Below are positions 1-9,382 of a stretch of DNA of 64,000 nt, piece by piece. A program made the translations under genes and the position numbers. The first letter of the stretch is position 1. Every line of letters begins with the position of its first letter. Under the pieces are notes generated by a model. That model was not told where the DNA came from and did not search any database. It saw only the letters and a program-made list of their open reading frames with translations. This DNA is from Daphnia carinata (Eukaryota; Arthropoda; Branchiopoda; Diplostraca; Daphniidae), in contig NC_081334.1 in assembly GCF_022539665.2 (NCBI RefSeq), forward strand, positions 7,844,424 through 7,908,423, written 5' to 3'.

Positions 1-306
1 TCTGACGATTTTGGGAGCGTTTGTTTCCAAATGAATCACATAAAGTCTTTCTGGAATATTTTGCGGAACACTCTGAGGCGAAATTCCCGTGTTACTTTGG
101 GTACTTGTGCTTAGCCCTCGCATATCTGAACTGTGTCGGACACCAGGATGAGCCACTGCCTGATAATAGTCCCGCAGCAATTGAGATGTCATTCGTTGAT
201 TACACCTGTCGCTTAAACATTCACCCAAGAAACAGAGGCTCTTGAGGAGGACGACCACTGTCACAGCAACTCCAAGGGCCAGCAAACCAGCAAACAGAAG
301 GTCCAT
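1..306 (-). CDS. N-terminal part of an unrecognised membrane-anchored protein, cut by the window edge
   Basis: An open frame of 102 codons begins with ATG at 306-304 and runs off the left edge. The first 22 residues (MDLLFAGLLALGVAVTVVVL and on) form one strong hydrophobic segment. A Cys-containing stretch follows (CFLGECLSDRC), then a polar Ser/Thr/Gln-rich region around residues 60-85. This suggests a signal anchor with a short N-terminus, or an uncleaved signal peptide. An acceptor-like TTGTACAG lies just upstream of the ATG on the minus strand, so an intron in the 5' leader is plausible. The gene is divergent from POMP, about 1.2 kb away. I do not recognise the family, and the missing C-terminal part may hold the informative domain. 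The call as coding rests on the uninterrupted frame and the typical membrane segment. Confidence 0.5.
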   Translation of the reverse strand, partial: MDLLFAGLLALGVAVTVVVLLKSLCFLGECLSDRCNQRMTSQLLRDYYQAVAHPGVRHSSDMRGLSTSTQSNTGISPQSVPQNIPERLYVIHLETNAPKIVR

Positions 307-1525
307 TCTTTAAGACCAATACCTGTACAATAAAAGCAAAAGTATTAGAGAGAAATACTTAAAAAGTGAATCCAATGAACGAAGCATCCTTATATAACCT
401 TCGACATATGAATAATATGCATTTTAAGTAAAGTGTTTGCGAATGTTGATTTGAAAGTTTGAAACTAGGTCACCGGGAAACATCTACTGGTAATTGCATC
501 GCTTTGTAGGCTGAATAAAATGATGAGACTTTACTTACCCACTGTCACGTCATTAGAATAAACGACGCAAAACTTTATTTTTCCCTGCCACTTTGATTTT
601 GATTTTAAGACGTCTATACAAGGATGCCATACGCACACATCATTTGTTCAAATGGTTTTGCGCTTTCTTTTTCCCAACTACCAAACTAACTACGTGAGTA
701 TTGTCGACTGCGCCCTGCCAACGAGTGGCAAAAATTCCATGTTAGTAGAAACGTGAAATAACAATCTCGTTTATGTTACGAAAACATTGCCTTGTGTACT
801 TAAACGGCCCGGCAACTCAAGCAATCAAACGTGATATGCTTCGTGCATAAGAGCGTGACCAAGAAAGTTTTACCATGCTGAACGTGCATAGTTTTGTCAA
901 AGACCTCGACGTAGCTCTTGCTGAACGTATTACACTGGAACCGATGGTTAGTTGGTGGGCCTTCATAGTAGGAATCTCTGGCTTTAGCTCACCAGGAGTG
1001 AAAGAGAAAATATGTGAAACAAAAAATTTTGTTAATGGTGCATAGCTGTGGGGAAAATATATCGTAGCTGAAGGGTTTTGGACTTCTTGGATTTTCCACT
1101 AAAATTTCCTTTAGGCATGTTGTTTTTTTGGGAACTGTATCTCTGTTATTCCTTGATCTGCCCTTCTCAGGTTTTTCAGATTCAAATAAAAATATAATTC
1201 GTAGTTATATAGTAATAATTACCCATTATTTTTCAAGCTTGATTTTGTTTTAATGCGTTTATTACAATATCTTTTATGGTTTCGTAATTTGCCATCGCAA
1301 CTCGCAAGCCCGCAACTGCAACCATGCTGCAACTCGCTGAATTCCGTTTGCGTGGCAACAGTGTACTTTCAGATTTCCCGATCACTCCGAGTAGTCTGTC
1401 AACTCAATTTCTGCTTGTCATTTTTAGACTTGTTCGAAGTTTCAATTTCAGCGCTTCATAATGGTAATATCACAACAATATCAATAAGAACCTCGAAAGC
1501 TAAAAAGAAATTATCTACCACTTAC
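307..1525. other. Intergenic spacer between two divergent genes
   Basis: AT-rich spacer separating the left-edge minus-strand gene from POMP. It should hold both 5' leaders and promoters. I see no convincing coding sequence; the frame that starts at 1253 is only an upstream extension of POMP exon 1 and has no family similarity. Confidence 0.5.
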
Positions 1526-2119
1526 ATGGAAATTCAGGAAAAATCAATCAACAAGGATAAGTGCTCCATTGGAGTTGAAGCTAATTATGATGTCAAAGAT
1601 GCTATGCTATTTGGGTAAATGCCAAAGTATTAACTGTTATATATTCATTCTTGTAATCTTCTTGTTCAGTGTAAAAAAGAATCGAACTCTGGACAGCTTC
1701 ACCCCATGCCATCCGCTTGAAGTTGCACTGCTAAAGGTAAACATTTATCTAACTTTTGGTGGCTTTAGCTCAGTTTTTATTGATGAAATCCTATGAAAGC
1801 ACTCCCAAAAAGAAGAAGAAATAAATATGAGAATGCTGAGGACTATGCAAGGTATGCATGCTCCTATTAGGCTTCACATGGAAAAGCTAGCTGTGAAAGA
1901 TATTGGACATTTGCCATGTCTTCACCGCCACAATGCACTACTTGATGCACTTACTGGTATGAACACATTGACTTTCATTTAAATCATTAATACCGTTTTG
2001 TTTTATTTTCAGGCAAAGATACAACAATTGAATTTGAAGATTTTCTCAATGTTCAAACTGACTCTGAAATCATGGGACAGCCCCACATGATGATTGAAAG
2101 GCAACTTGGAATTTTGTAG
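1526..2119 (+). CDS. POMP: Proteasome maturation protein (POMP/UMP1 family)
   Basis: POMP is the chaperone that guides assembly of the 20S proteasome core and is consumed when the core matures. Four exons join in frame: 1526-1614, 1670-1736, 1800-1956 and 2013-2119, giving 139 residues, against about 141 in the human protein. Family landmarks in order are a CHPLE motif matching the vertebrate SHPLE, then MQGMHAPIRLHMEK (human IQGLFAPLKLQMEF), then IEFEDFL, and finally EIMGQPHMMIERQLGIL at the C-terminus (human EVMGEPHLMVEYKLGLL). All junctions are GT-AG. I chose the ATG at 1526 because it gives the family length; an in-frame ATG at 1253 would add 91 residues with no similarity. A polyadenylation signal AATAAA lies at 2138-2143. 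The N-terminal 40 residues are poorly conserved, as usual for the family. Confidence 0.92.
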
Positions 2120-2457
2120 CTTTGTATTCAGAAAACCAATAAATTCTTTCCAGTTGTTCTTCACTTGATATTTCCTTCCATTTTTATTATAGTACACAGG
2201 CACAGAATACAAAGGCAACTGAGTAAATTTCCAAACCGTCCACATTCAACTTAGTCAAACCAAGATAAAATGAAAGAATTCATTACTGGTCCTAGCATTT
2301 TTCTCAACCCAAGAACTCACATTAACATGCTATTCTATTTAGAAATGTTATTTCCTACCTGGCAAGAGACCTAAAATTCTTGAGCTACAACATAATAAGT
2401 CTTATCAGGGTTTGATCCGGTTTTGTTCCGACAGTTCCACTGTACTTCTGTTTAAGT

Positions 2458-2709
2458 TTAAATACTTAAGGTTAGAAGATTCATACTTAATGGCCAAATC
2501 ACCTCCTCAGTTCCAACAAATACTACAGAAATAACAAAGATAACGAATGACATTAGTGTACTACAGAACCTTCCCTGTTTCCGAATCATTCTATTTAACT
2601 CCATATTCCGGGCAAATAATTTCCTGTTTCTTCCGAAAATTTTACCCTTCTCTGCATTTGATATGCGCCTGCTGCTGATTTTTAGAGCAAACTGCACTCG
2701 TTTCGTCAT
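2458..2709 (-). CDS. Small unrecognised open frame, possibly a short membrane protein
   Basis: An ATG-initiated minus-strand frame of 83 codons lies downstream of POMP and convergent to it. The first 47 residues are very basic (MTKRVQFALKISSRRI at the start). A hydrophobic stretch around residues 51-66 (TLMSFVIFVISVVFVG) follows. A basic start plus one membrane segment fits small mitochondrial proteins, but I recognise no family. Alternative splicing is possible: donor-like GGTAAAAT and acceptor-like CTGTAG sites lie inside, and using them would shorten the protein. It may be chance in AT-rich DNA. Confidence 0.2.
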   Translation of the reverse strand: MTKRVQFALKISSRRISNAEKGKIFGRNRKLFARNMELNRMIRKQGRFCSTLMSFVIFVISVVFVGTEEVIWPLSMNLLTLSI

Positions 2710-3307
2710 TGCACCGCGGTTTGACAGTTTGTACCCGCAGTGTAAGCTGCGGTCCAGTAGAACTGTTTTTCATTAGTTTACATTCCTGAGGCTAGCCAGG
2801 ATCTACATTTGGTGTTTGAAGTGCATCTGAAAGTTTCAATACTTTAGAGAAAGTTCAACAAACGATGAAATTATGACAAACCATACGTTGGTATGATGAC
2901 GATTGACAGCAACAGTTGATGAGCATTACTGAGGGTACGGATGAAGTTGAGGTGAACGGTGAACTTGAGCGCGTTCACCCAACATTTTAAAACTATAAAA
3001 AACACTAGGGTTTCGCAAGTTTCAGTTTTTAAACGAAGAAACTATCTTATTTCGTAAACTGATAAACCTTCCTACACCTTCCTACACAGCGAGAACGATC
3101 GTCTGCAATGCGCCGAATTCCGTACAATGACGTCTAATCGCCTTATGACGGTATAGCAAGCAAAGTTTACTTTTACTATTTTCGCACGTTTAAATTAAAG
3201 CAATCAATTTTGTTTTTGTTGAAACATGTTTTTTAAAATGCAAAATTTTTAAAAACTGATAGCATGTTTAGTTCAAAATCAATAAAACACACGTGAAAAG
3301 TCCGAAA
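2710..3307. other. Intergenic spacer upstream of the J-domain gene
   Basis: AT-rich sequence that probably contains the promoter and 5' leader of the downstream J-domain protein gene. I see no conserved coding or RNA signal. Confidence 0.4.
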
Positions 3308-4917
3308 ATGGAGAATGCAAGCTTTCGAAATGGCTTTCGTTCTGGCTATAACTACATAGCTGCAGGTGTGATTCCACAAAGATATCTGCATTTTCAGAAA
3401 TTCCTAGCGATTTCAAGTGATTTCAAGCGATTTCAAGTGATTCCAAGTGATTCTTTTCGAAAATGCCTTTTTTCACGGTGTTACCCTGTCTCATTTACCA
3501 CTGGCAATCCATTTTTCCAGCCAATTCTGAAAAAGCTGTCGCTGAATCTGCCCCTGTGGCGATTACTAATGCAGCGAGTGGCTCGCAAGCTCAATCTGAA
3601 GACCCGATTGATCTACCTGCTGAGAACCACGCATTGGAATGTGTCGTCGAACCAGTGCCCAAGTCGGAAGATGATTGCGGAATGCAAAAGAAGTGCAATG
3701 AAAGAGCGCTGAAGGTTCAGCTTGCTGACCTGATGGAAGAGAAGGATGTGGCTCTTTCGGCTAACAAACAGCTGTTAGAAATCATCGACAGGATGAAATT
3801 GGAAGCCATGGAAGCCAGCGCTGCGCGTGAAGAACTCACCAGGCAAAACATCGCGTTGCAAGACGAGTTAGTGAAGAAGGACTGTGATCTGCAGCGGGCT
3901 GAGCAAGAAATGAAAGACATCGTCTTTTCTGAGCATCAAGGTCTAAACAAGGTTGGTCTGATGCAGAAGGAAATCCGGAAGCTCAAGATTCATCGAATGA
4001 GTTACGAAGAACGTATGTCTCGCCTGGAAAAAGAATTGGTTGATAAGGAGAGTCAACGAAAAGTAGAGCAAGCTCACCAACAAGCTAAGATGGAGCATAC
4101 CATGGCGCTACATGCCAAACAGCTGATCGACATTGAGTCGGAGAAGAAGGTTCTCGTACAAAGGATGGTAAAGGAACACCAGCTCGACGTGGACGAACAA
4201 CGTGTCCATTACGAATCCGCAATGGCAGTGTTGCGCAACCAACTTGAGAAGGAACATCAAGCGCGTCTGCATTCGGCATTGCAGGAGGCGAAAGCCCAAT
4301 ACGCGGCTAAGTATTCCGAGGTTTCTTACAACTTTCAAATGCAAGTGCGAGGCTTTCGCAACAACGCCGATTCAGCGCGCATGAAGGCTGAACAACTAGC
4401 CACGAATCTGGAAGAGTGTAAGAAGAAATTTTCAGAGATGGAGAGAGCAAACCGTCTTCTGAAAGAGGCGCTGCACAAGCAAAAAGCGACCTCAGATGCT
4501 TATTTCGATGAACTTCTCGCGAACCACGAAACCATTGGCCGAATGCGCGTCTTTCACGCAAAATTGCTCGAAAACCGTGATAGGCATATCGAGCAATTGC
4601 AACGAAGAATCGAAGAATTGGAGAAACAGAAACCCGCTGAAAAGGACGTAGAAGTAGTCGGACCTGATTACTACACACTCTTGGGAGTCGAGCGTAACGC
4701 TGGAACGAGCGACATTAAGTCGGCGTATTACGCAAAATCGCGAATCCATCATCCCGACAAGCATCGAGACTCGCCCGACCAGAAGAAGCATGAAACCATT
4801 TTCAAAACCATTAAATATGGCTACGAAGTCATATCTAATAGCCATTCGCGGCGTAAATATGATAAATGGCTCGACATGACATCGGTTCGACTGGCCCATC
4901 AAGAGAAGTATTGTTAA
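3308..4917 (+). CDS. Long coiled-coil protein with a C-terminal J (DnaJ) domain
   Basis: The 3' exon (3521-4917) is a single 1.4 kb open frame. Residues about 60-400 are Glu/Lys/Gln-rich with heptad character, predicting a long coiled coil. Residues 402-470 are a J domain: DYYTLLGVERNAG opens it, the catalytic HPD tripeptide that stimulates Hsp70 ATPase is at 430-432 (IHHPDKHRD), and YGYEVISN plus RRKYDKW close it. The likely role is an Hsp70 co-chaperone tethered through the coiled coil to a partner; that partner is unknown. Two starts are possible. One is a short first exon 3308-3365 (MENASFRNGF) spliced to 3521 in correct phase. The other is an ATG at 3463 reading straight through. Both give 484 residues. 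I prefer the spliced model because the GT-AG phase fits exactly. A J domain at the C-terminus of a coiled coil is unusual, and the lack of introns in the main body contrasts with its neighbours. Confidence 0.8.
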
Positions 4918-4998
4918 CAGATTTCGAATTTTCCGATAACAAGCAAATGTGCAGGTATACCTTACACACAAGGACACCTCACAACCTTTCTTAAACCT

Positions 4999-5310
4999 TT
5001 TGGCTTGACTTTTAAGTCACGAGTAGTAACGTAAAGCGCCGTGCCTGTGACTGCCCAGTCAGCGTCCATGTGAGTCTTGGGAACGATGTTTTGTCATCTT
5101 CCCTCCACTCTGGGATGTTCTGACATCGGGTAATTACATGCACCCGTGTAATTCTGTCTGCACGGGAATTTACGTTACTACATTGAAATTCCACTCTTGC
5201 CTCTTCGTCGAAGATGGAAACCAAAATTCAAGTGTGCAAGATTGCCATCATACCATCCACGACCGGCAATAAAAGATCTGATCGAGCGGCTTTATCTTAC
5301 CCCTATAAAA
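4999..5310. repeat. Diverged repeat unit A (partner at 5340-5690)
   Basis: This non-coding stretch resembles 5340-5690 in the same orientation. Shared landmarks include GACTTTTAAGTCAC / GACTTTTATGTCAC, TGAGTCTTGGGAACGATG / TGAGTCTTGGGAATGATG, ACTCTGGGAT, the CCCGTGTA block and GAGCGGCTTTATC. The order of blocks is conserved, so the two are old tandem copies. No function is evident. Confidence 0.7.
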
Positions 5311-5339
5311 AAAACATGACGACATGTCAAAGGTAAACA

Positions 5340-5690
5340 AAAGTGGTTTGACTTTTATGTCACAAGTAATAAAGGGGAATCGTCATGTGTGTTTGGCTGC
5401 CCGGTAAGCATCCAAGTGAGTCTTGGGAATGATGGTTTATCATTATTTTGCGACTCTGGGATTTCTAACATCCAGTAATCACACATACCCGTGTATTCCT
5501 ATCAACATTGGAATTTGCTTTATTACTTTGAATATACCACCCTCTCCTTTTCCTTGAGGACAGAAACCAGACTACAAAATCTGCTAGACATTCGTCAAAC
5601 CACCCTTGGCTGCTTACAAACAGTTCCTGTGTGAGCGGCTTTATCGGATCTCGATTGGGGCTTACCTATAAACTGTGGTTCTGGTCGGAG
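5340..5690. repeat. Diverged repeat unit B (partner at 4999-5310)
   Basis: Second copy of the unit starting at 4999, in the same order and orientation. It carries the matching GACTTTTATGTCAC, TGAGTCTTGGGAATGATG, ACTCTGGGAT, CCCGTGTA and GAGCGGCTTTATC blocks, with indels between them. Confidence 0.7.
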
Positions 5691-6913
5691 CCATGAATCT
5701 TCTTGCCCAAGAATGCTAGCCAAAAAAACGATGCTTAGCAAAGGATGACAATCGTTCAAACAAGGGCGGTTGCTATTCGTTCCCCACCGCACGAATAGCT
5801 AAGCTTCATCTTGTAATATACGTCCGTTTTGTATTCTGTGACATCCCAAGTTCCTGTTGCCTTTTGTCATGCAAATCCGAGATAGATTACTGTTCTGTTT
5901 CCTCTCTAATATTCGAATTGAAGCCGAAATGAAAAATACATTTCAGTTTCTATTTAATAACGAGTTTCTTTAATTAATTAATTTGTTTAATCTCATTGTC
6001 TAATACCTATTTAAGCTGAAAAAAAGAGCAATTGATGAGCAAACCAAAAATCCGCATGAATTAAAAGAAATTAATAGAAGAAGTGAAATTGGGAAGTAAC
6101 CATACGTTGATCAAAATTACATTGATTCGGACATTACAACAAGGCACTTTTATTCTACTTTATCCAGAAGATCCAATATTTCTAACATTTGCCGAACGTC
6201 TTTTTGCTCCAAAATCAGATTTCCCGTTTCCTGTCGCCCTATTAACCAGAAAGCAGGACATTTTAAAAATTCTTTTAGCATTACTATACAAAAACGGCAT
6301 TATTTTTTTTAATACAAAACATTCGCGCAACATATACCTAAGATTTAGGCAGTTATTGTGCGGAAGATTGCAGACGTGTATAATATTATACTTGATGGAA
6401 CATTCGACATTGTAAGTGGATAATGCACAAAATTGCGGATAGTTCTACGCGTTCATGGAAGATTATTATAATCCGCTATACAATTAAATGTTTAAAAAAG
6501 TGCTCAGGCTCCATCGGTTTTATTTGAAAATCAATAATTTAGTCCTTAATAGTTCGCATTCGCGGGGTACGCTGGTGCGGGGTACTTTGGTGCAGGATTA
6601 ATTACTGTGTACAGTTACAAGCTCCGGACTCCGGATCAACAAAAAATGCGCAACTTGATCTGTTGTAAATTTGGCAACGGGCTAATCAATAACTTTCTCG
6701 ATCAAAGCAGACGACTTCTGATGCATCTGTATAACAGTAAATAGCTGTCAAACCGGATTCAATTGTAAAGTTTTTACTATAGATGGAACGCATAAAGCGG
6801 ACTGTTTTATCATTTCTTGCCAAGTGTGAATAGCGGGTTAGTAGGACATTGACATCATATTTTGGCATAGCAGTTTTTGTATCCAAAGTACAGTGCTCTA
6901 TTACAAAGGCAAA
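5691..6913. other. Intergenic spacer before SLC35B4
   Basis: AT-rich sequence with no gene I can support. A short direct repeat of GCGGGGTAC occurs near 6565-6590. The 110-codon plus-strand frame at 6083-6415 has no family features. The part nearest 6914 should hold the SLC35B4 promoter and leader. Confidence 0.4.
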
Positions 6914-8549
6914 ATGAAGTCTCTTTTTGCCATGCTCGTCGTTTTCATCGGATGCTGTTCAAATGTTTTTTTCCTAGAACTCCTTATAAAGTACGCTTGG
7001 TTTCGATAAAATAGTTTGTGCAGCTACCTAAGTTGAAAATAAATTAAAATTTTAGAGAGGATTCTGGTTCTGGGAATCTCATTACTTTTGCTCAATTTGT
7101 CGTGATTGCAGTGGAAGGATTTATAACCACAATGAGATTTGGGACAAAGAAAACCGAAGTTCCATTCACGTATAAATAAAATGAATGTGTTTCCACATCC
7201 CTGAGAGATTATTAATATTATAAAAATTTATTTTTATTACAGAGAATACCTCAAAATGGTCTTAATGTTTTTCGTTGTATCAGTTACAAATAATTATGCT
7301 CTAAGTTTCAATATAGCTTTACCACTGCACATGATATTTCGTGCTGGTTCCCTTTTGGCAAATATGGTTTTAGGTAAATGCTTTTATGTTTAATATTTTA
7401 TTTTTCACTTTGAAATATTTCTTTAATCATTACAGGCATTTTAATATTAAAAAAGCGCTACACTACCATGAAATATTTGTCAGTTATTATGATTAGCATT
7501 GGAATCTCGGTTTGCACCATTGCCTCTGCAAAAGAACTGGTAACTATACAAAATTCTTTCTACATACACTACAACAATAAATTTCTGGGTGAGTAAAATG
7601 AATGAATTACCTAATAATTGTTTTAACAGAACCATAGTGAGTCTGAAAACCAGATCACTTCTGTTGGGGACTTTGTTTGGTGGATGATAGGTCAGTCCTT
7701 TGTAATGTGAATATGATTTATTTTACCCTGATATTTTAAATCTAAATTTTTCTAAAGGAATATTGTTGCTGACCTTTGCTCTCTTTATGTCTGCTAGAAT
7801 GGGTAATTCAAAATCATTATTTACAAAAAAAAAATGATAAGCCTACATGTTATTCCTTTCAGGTATTATGCAAGAAGTTATGTACAGCAAATTTGGAAAG
7901 CATCCGCGCGAAGCTCTTTTTTTTACGGTAAGTCATACTGCACAACTTATTTACTAATTTTTGTGGTTGGTGTGAAATTCCTTAAAATTGTGTGAAATAC
8001 TCCTTAAATTAATGGCCCATCGCCAACAAACAACTCGAGTGACTTCAGTAATAACTATTTAACATTTTTATTAGCATGCCCTTCCTTTGCCAGGGTTTTT
8101 ACTCTTATTCGGAGATATTTCAAAACACATCCAGATTGCAAATATGAGCGCACCGCTTGATTCCACTGTTATCAGTGTAATTCCGTTTTTGAATACCTTG
8201 CCAAGGATATGGATTTATCTATTAGGAAATATTTTTACTCAGTGAGTATTAAGTATAAATTAGTTGATAAAATGAGTGCCATTTTACCGAATAATTTCTT
8301 GAGTTAATATTTTGTGTACGCAGATCCATATGCATTAACGCTGTGTTTGTCCTTACAACGGAGTGTTCATCCCTTGCTGTCACATTAGTCGTTACCCTGA
8401 GAAAATTTGTTTCGCTACTTTTCAGCATTTGGTACTTTCAAAATCCATTCACTACACTCCATTGGTTTGGTACTATTTTGGTTTTCGGCGGCACGCTCGT
8501 GTTTTCTGACATTCCTAGCCTAATGCGTCAGAAATCTAAAGTCAATTAA
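6914..8549 (+). CDS. SLC35B4: Nucleotide-sugar transporter SLC35B4 (UDP-xylose / UDP-GlcNAc)
   Basis: This is a multi-pass antiporter of the ER/Golgi membrane that imports UDP-xylose and UDP-N-acetylglucosamine for glycosylation. Nine exons join in frame: 6914-6990, 7056-7169, 7243-7373, 7436-7539, 7630-7690, 7758-7802, 7863-7927, 8075-8241 and 8324-8549. The product has 329 residues, against 331 in human. Conserved blocks run through the whole length: GCCSNVFFLELL near the start, SGSGNLITFAQF, ALPLHMIFRAGSLLANM, ILKKRYT, FVWWMIGI, HALPLPGF, then VLTTECSSLAVTLVVTLRKF and FQNPFTTLHWFGT. The last residues KSKVN match a KxKxx COPI retrieval signal, which agrees with ER/Golgi cycling. AATAAA lies at 8802-8807. 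The gene converges with SLC8B1 on the other strand. Confidence 0.95.
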
Positions 8550-9382
8550 GATAGAATCATAGTGCACACATGATTTTCTCCCATATTTTCAACTGCCCTA
8601 TTGTGACCACCCATGTGTGTAGCACATAGATTTAAGAACACATATGCATCCAATCAGGTAATTCTATTTGCTTGGATTGGATTCTATTTTTGCAAATTTC
8701 ATTAGTTTGGCATAGGACAACCTTGCGTCTCATGTGTCACCGTGTTTAACCTTTTGGTGGATATGACTATTAGATCCGATTTAAAAGCTGACAAACTTTT
8801 CAATAAAGTTAGCAATCCAGGTTTCAATTATTTAGTAAATATACATGTTGAGATTTTTGTTAGTCTCTAACTGAATTTTACCCACGAAAAAGTAAATATA
8901 GCATAATGCAAGTGTGCACGTTGTCATTCTTAGCTATAATCAAGTACCATTCTTGTAGTTGAGTGATTTAGCACATAATTTACTTGCCTGAGAAAACTAA
9001 CTTGCTGGTTGCACAATGGAACTTGTGCCAAACTCTCATTCGCTTGTAGCGCGATGACGACAGCGACGGTATCAAGTTCATCAAATAGAAATAGTCTTTG
9101 TCTCGTCAGTTTCTTTACTCGCATAGGTAACACTCATTGAAAACCAATAATAGAACGGCTAACGCGAAAAGATAAATAAAAATTTATTATGTTTAAAAAC
9201 ACTATAGGAACTTAGGTTTACGAAGATATGAGGAAGTTTTACGCCAAGAAAAAATACAATGTAAATGCCGATTGTGTAAGTACATGACCGGGTCAAAACG
9301 GGCGCTGGAAGAAGTATCCCTGGATTTCTACCATAGGACGGACAGCATTTCATCCGCTCCGAAGTTCAAGTATCAATGAATA
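8550..9382. other. Spacer between convergent SLC35B4 and SLC8B1
   Basis: It holds the two 3' untranslated regions, including the AATAAA of SLC35B4 at 8802-8807. Small open frames on the minus strand (8930-9133, 9159-9353) lack family features and I do not call them. Confidence 0.5.

Noticed and set aside
4307-4977. Minus-strand open frames of 123 and 161 codons
   Set aside because: They are antisense to the coiled-coil/J-domain gene, whose sense frame has clear domain evidence.
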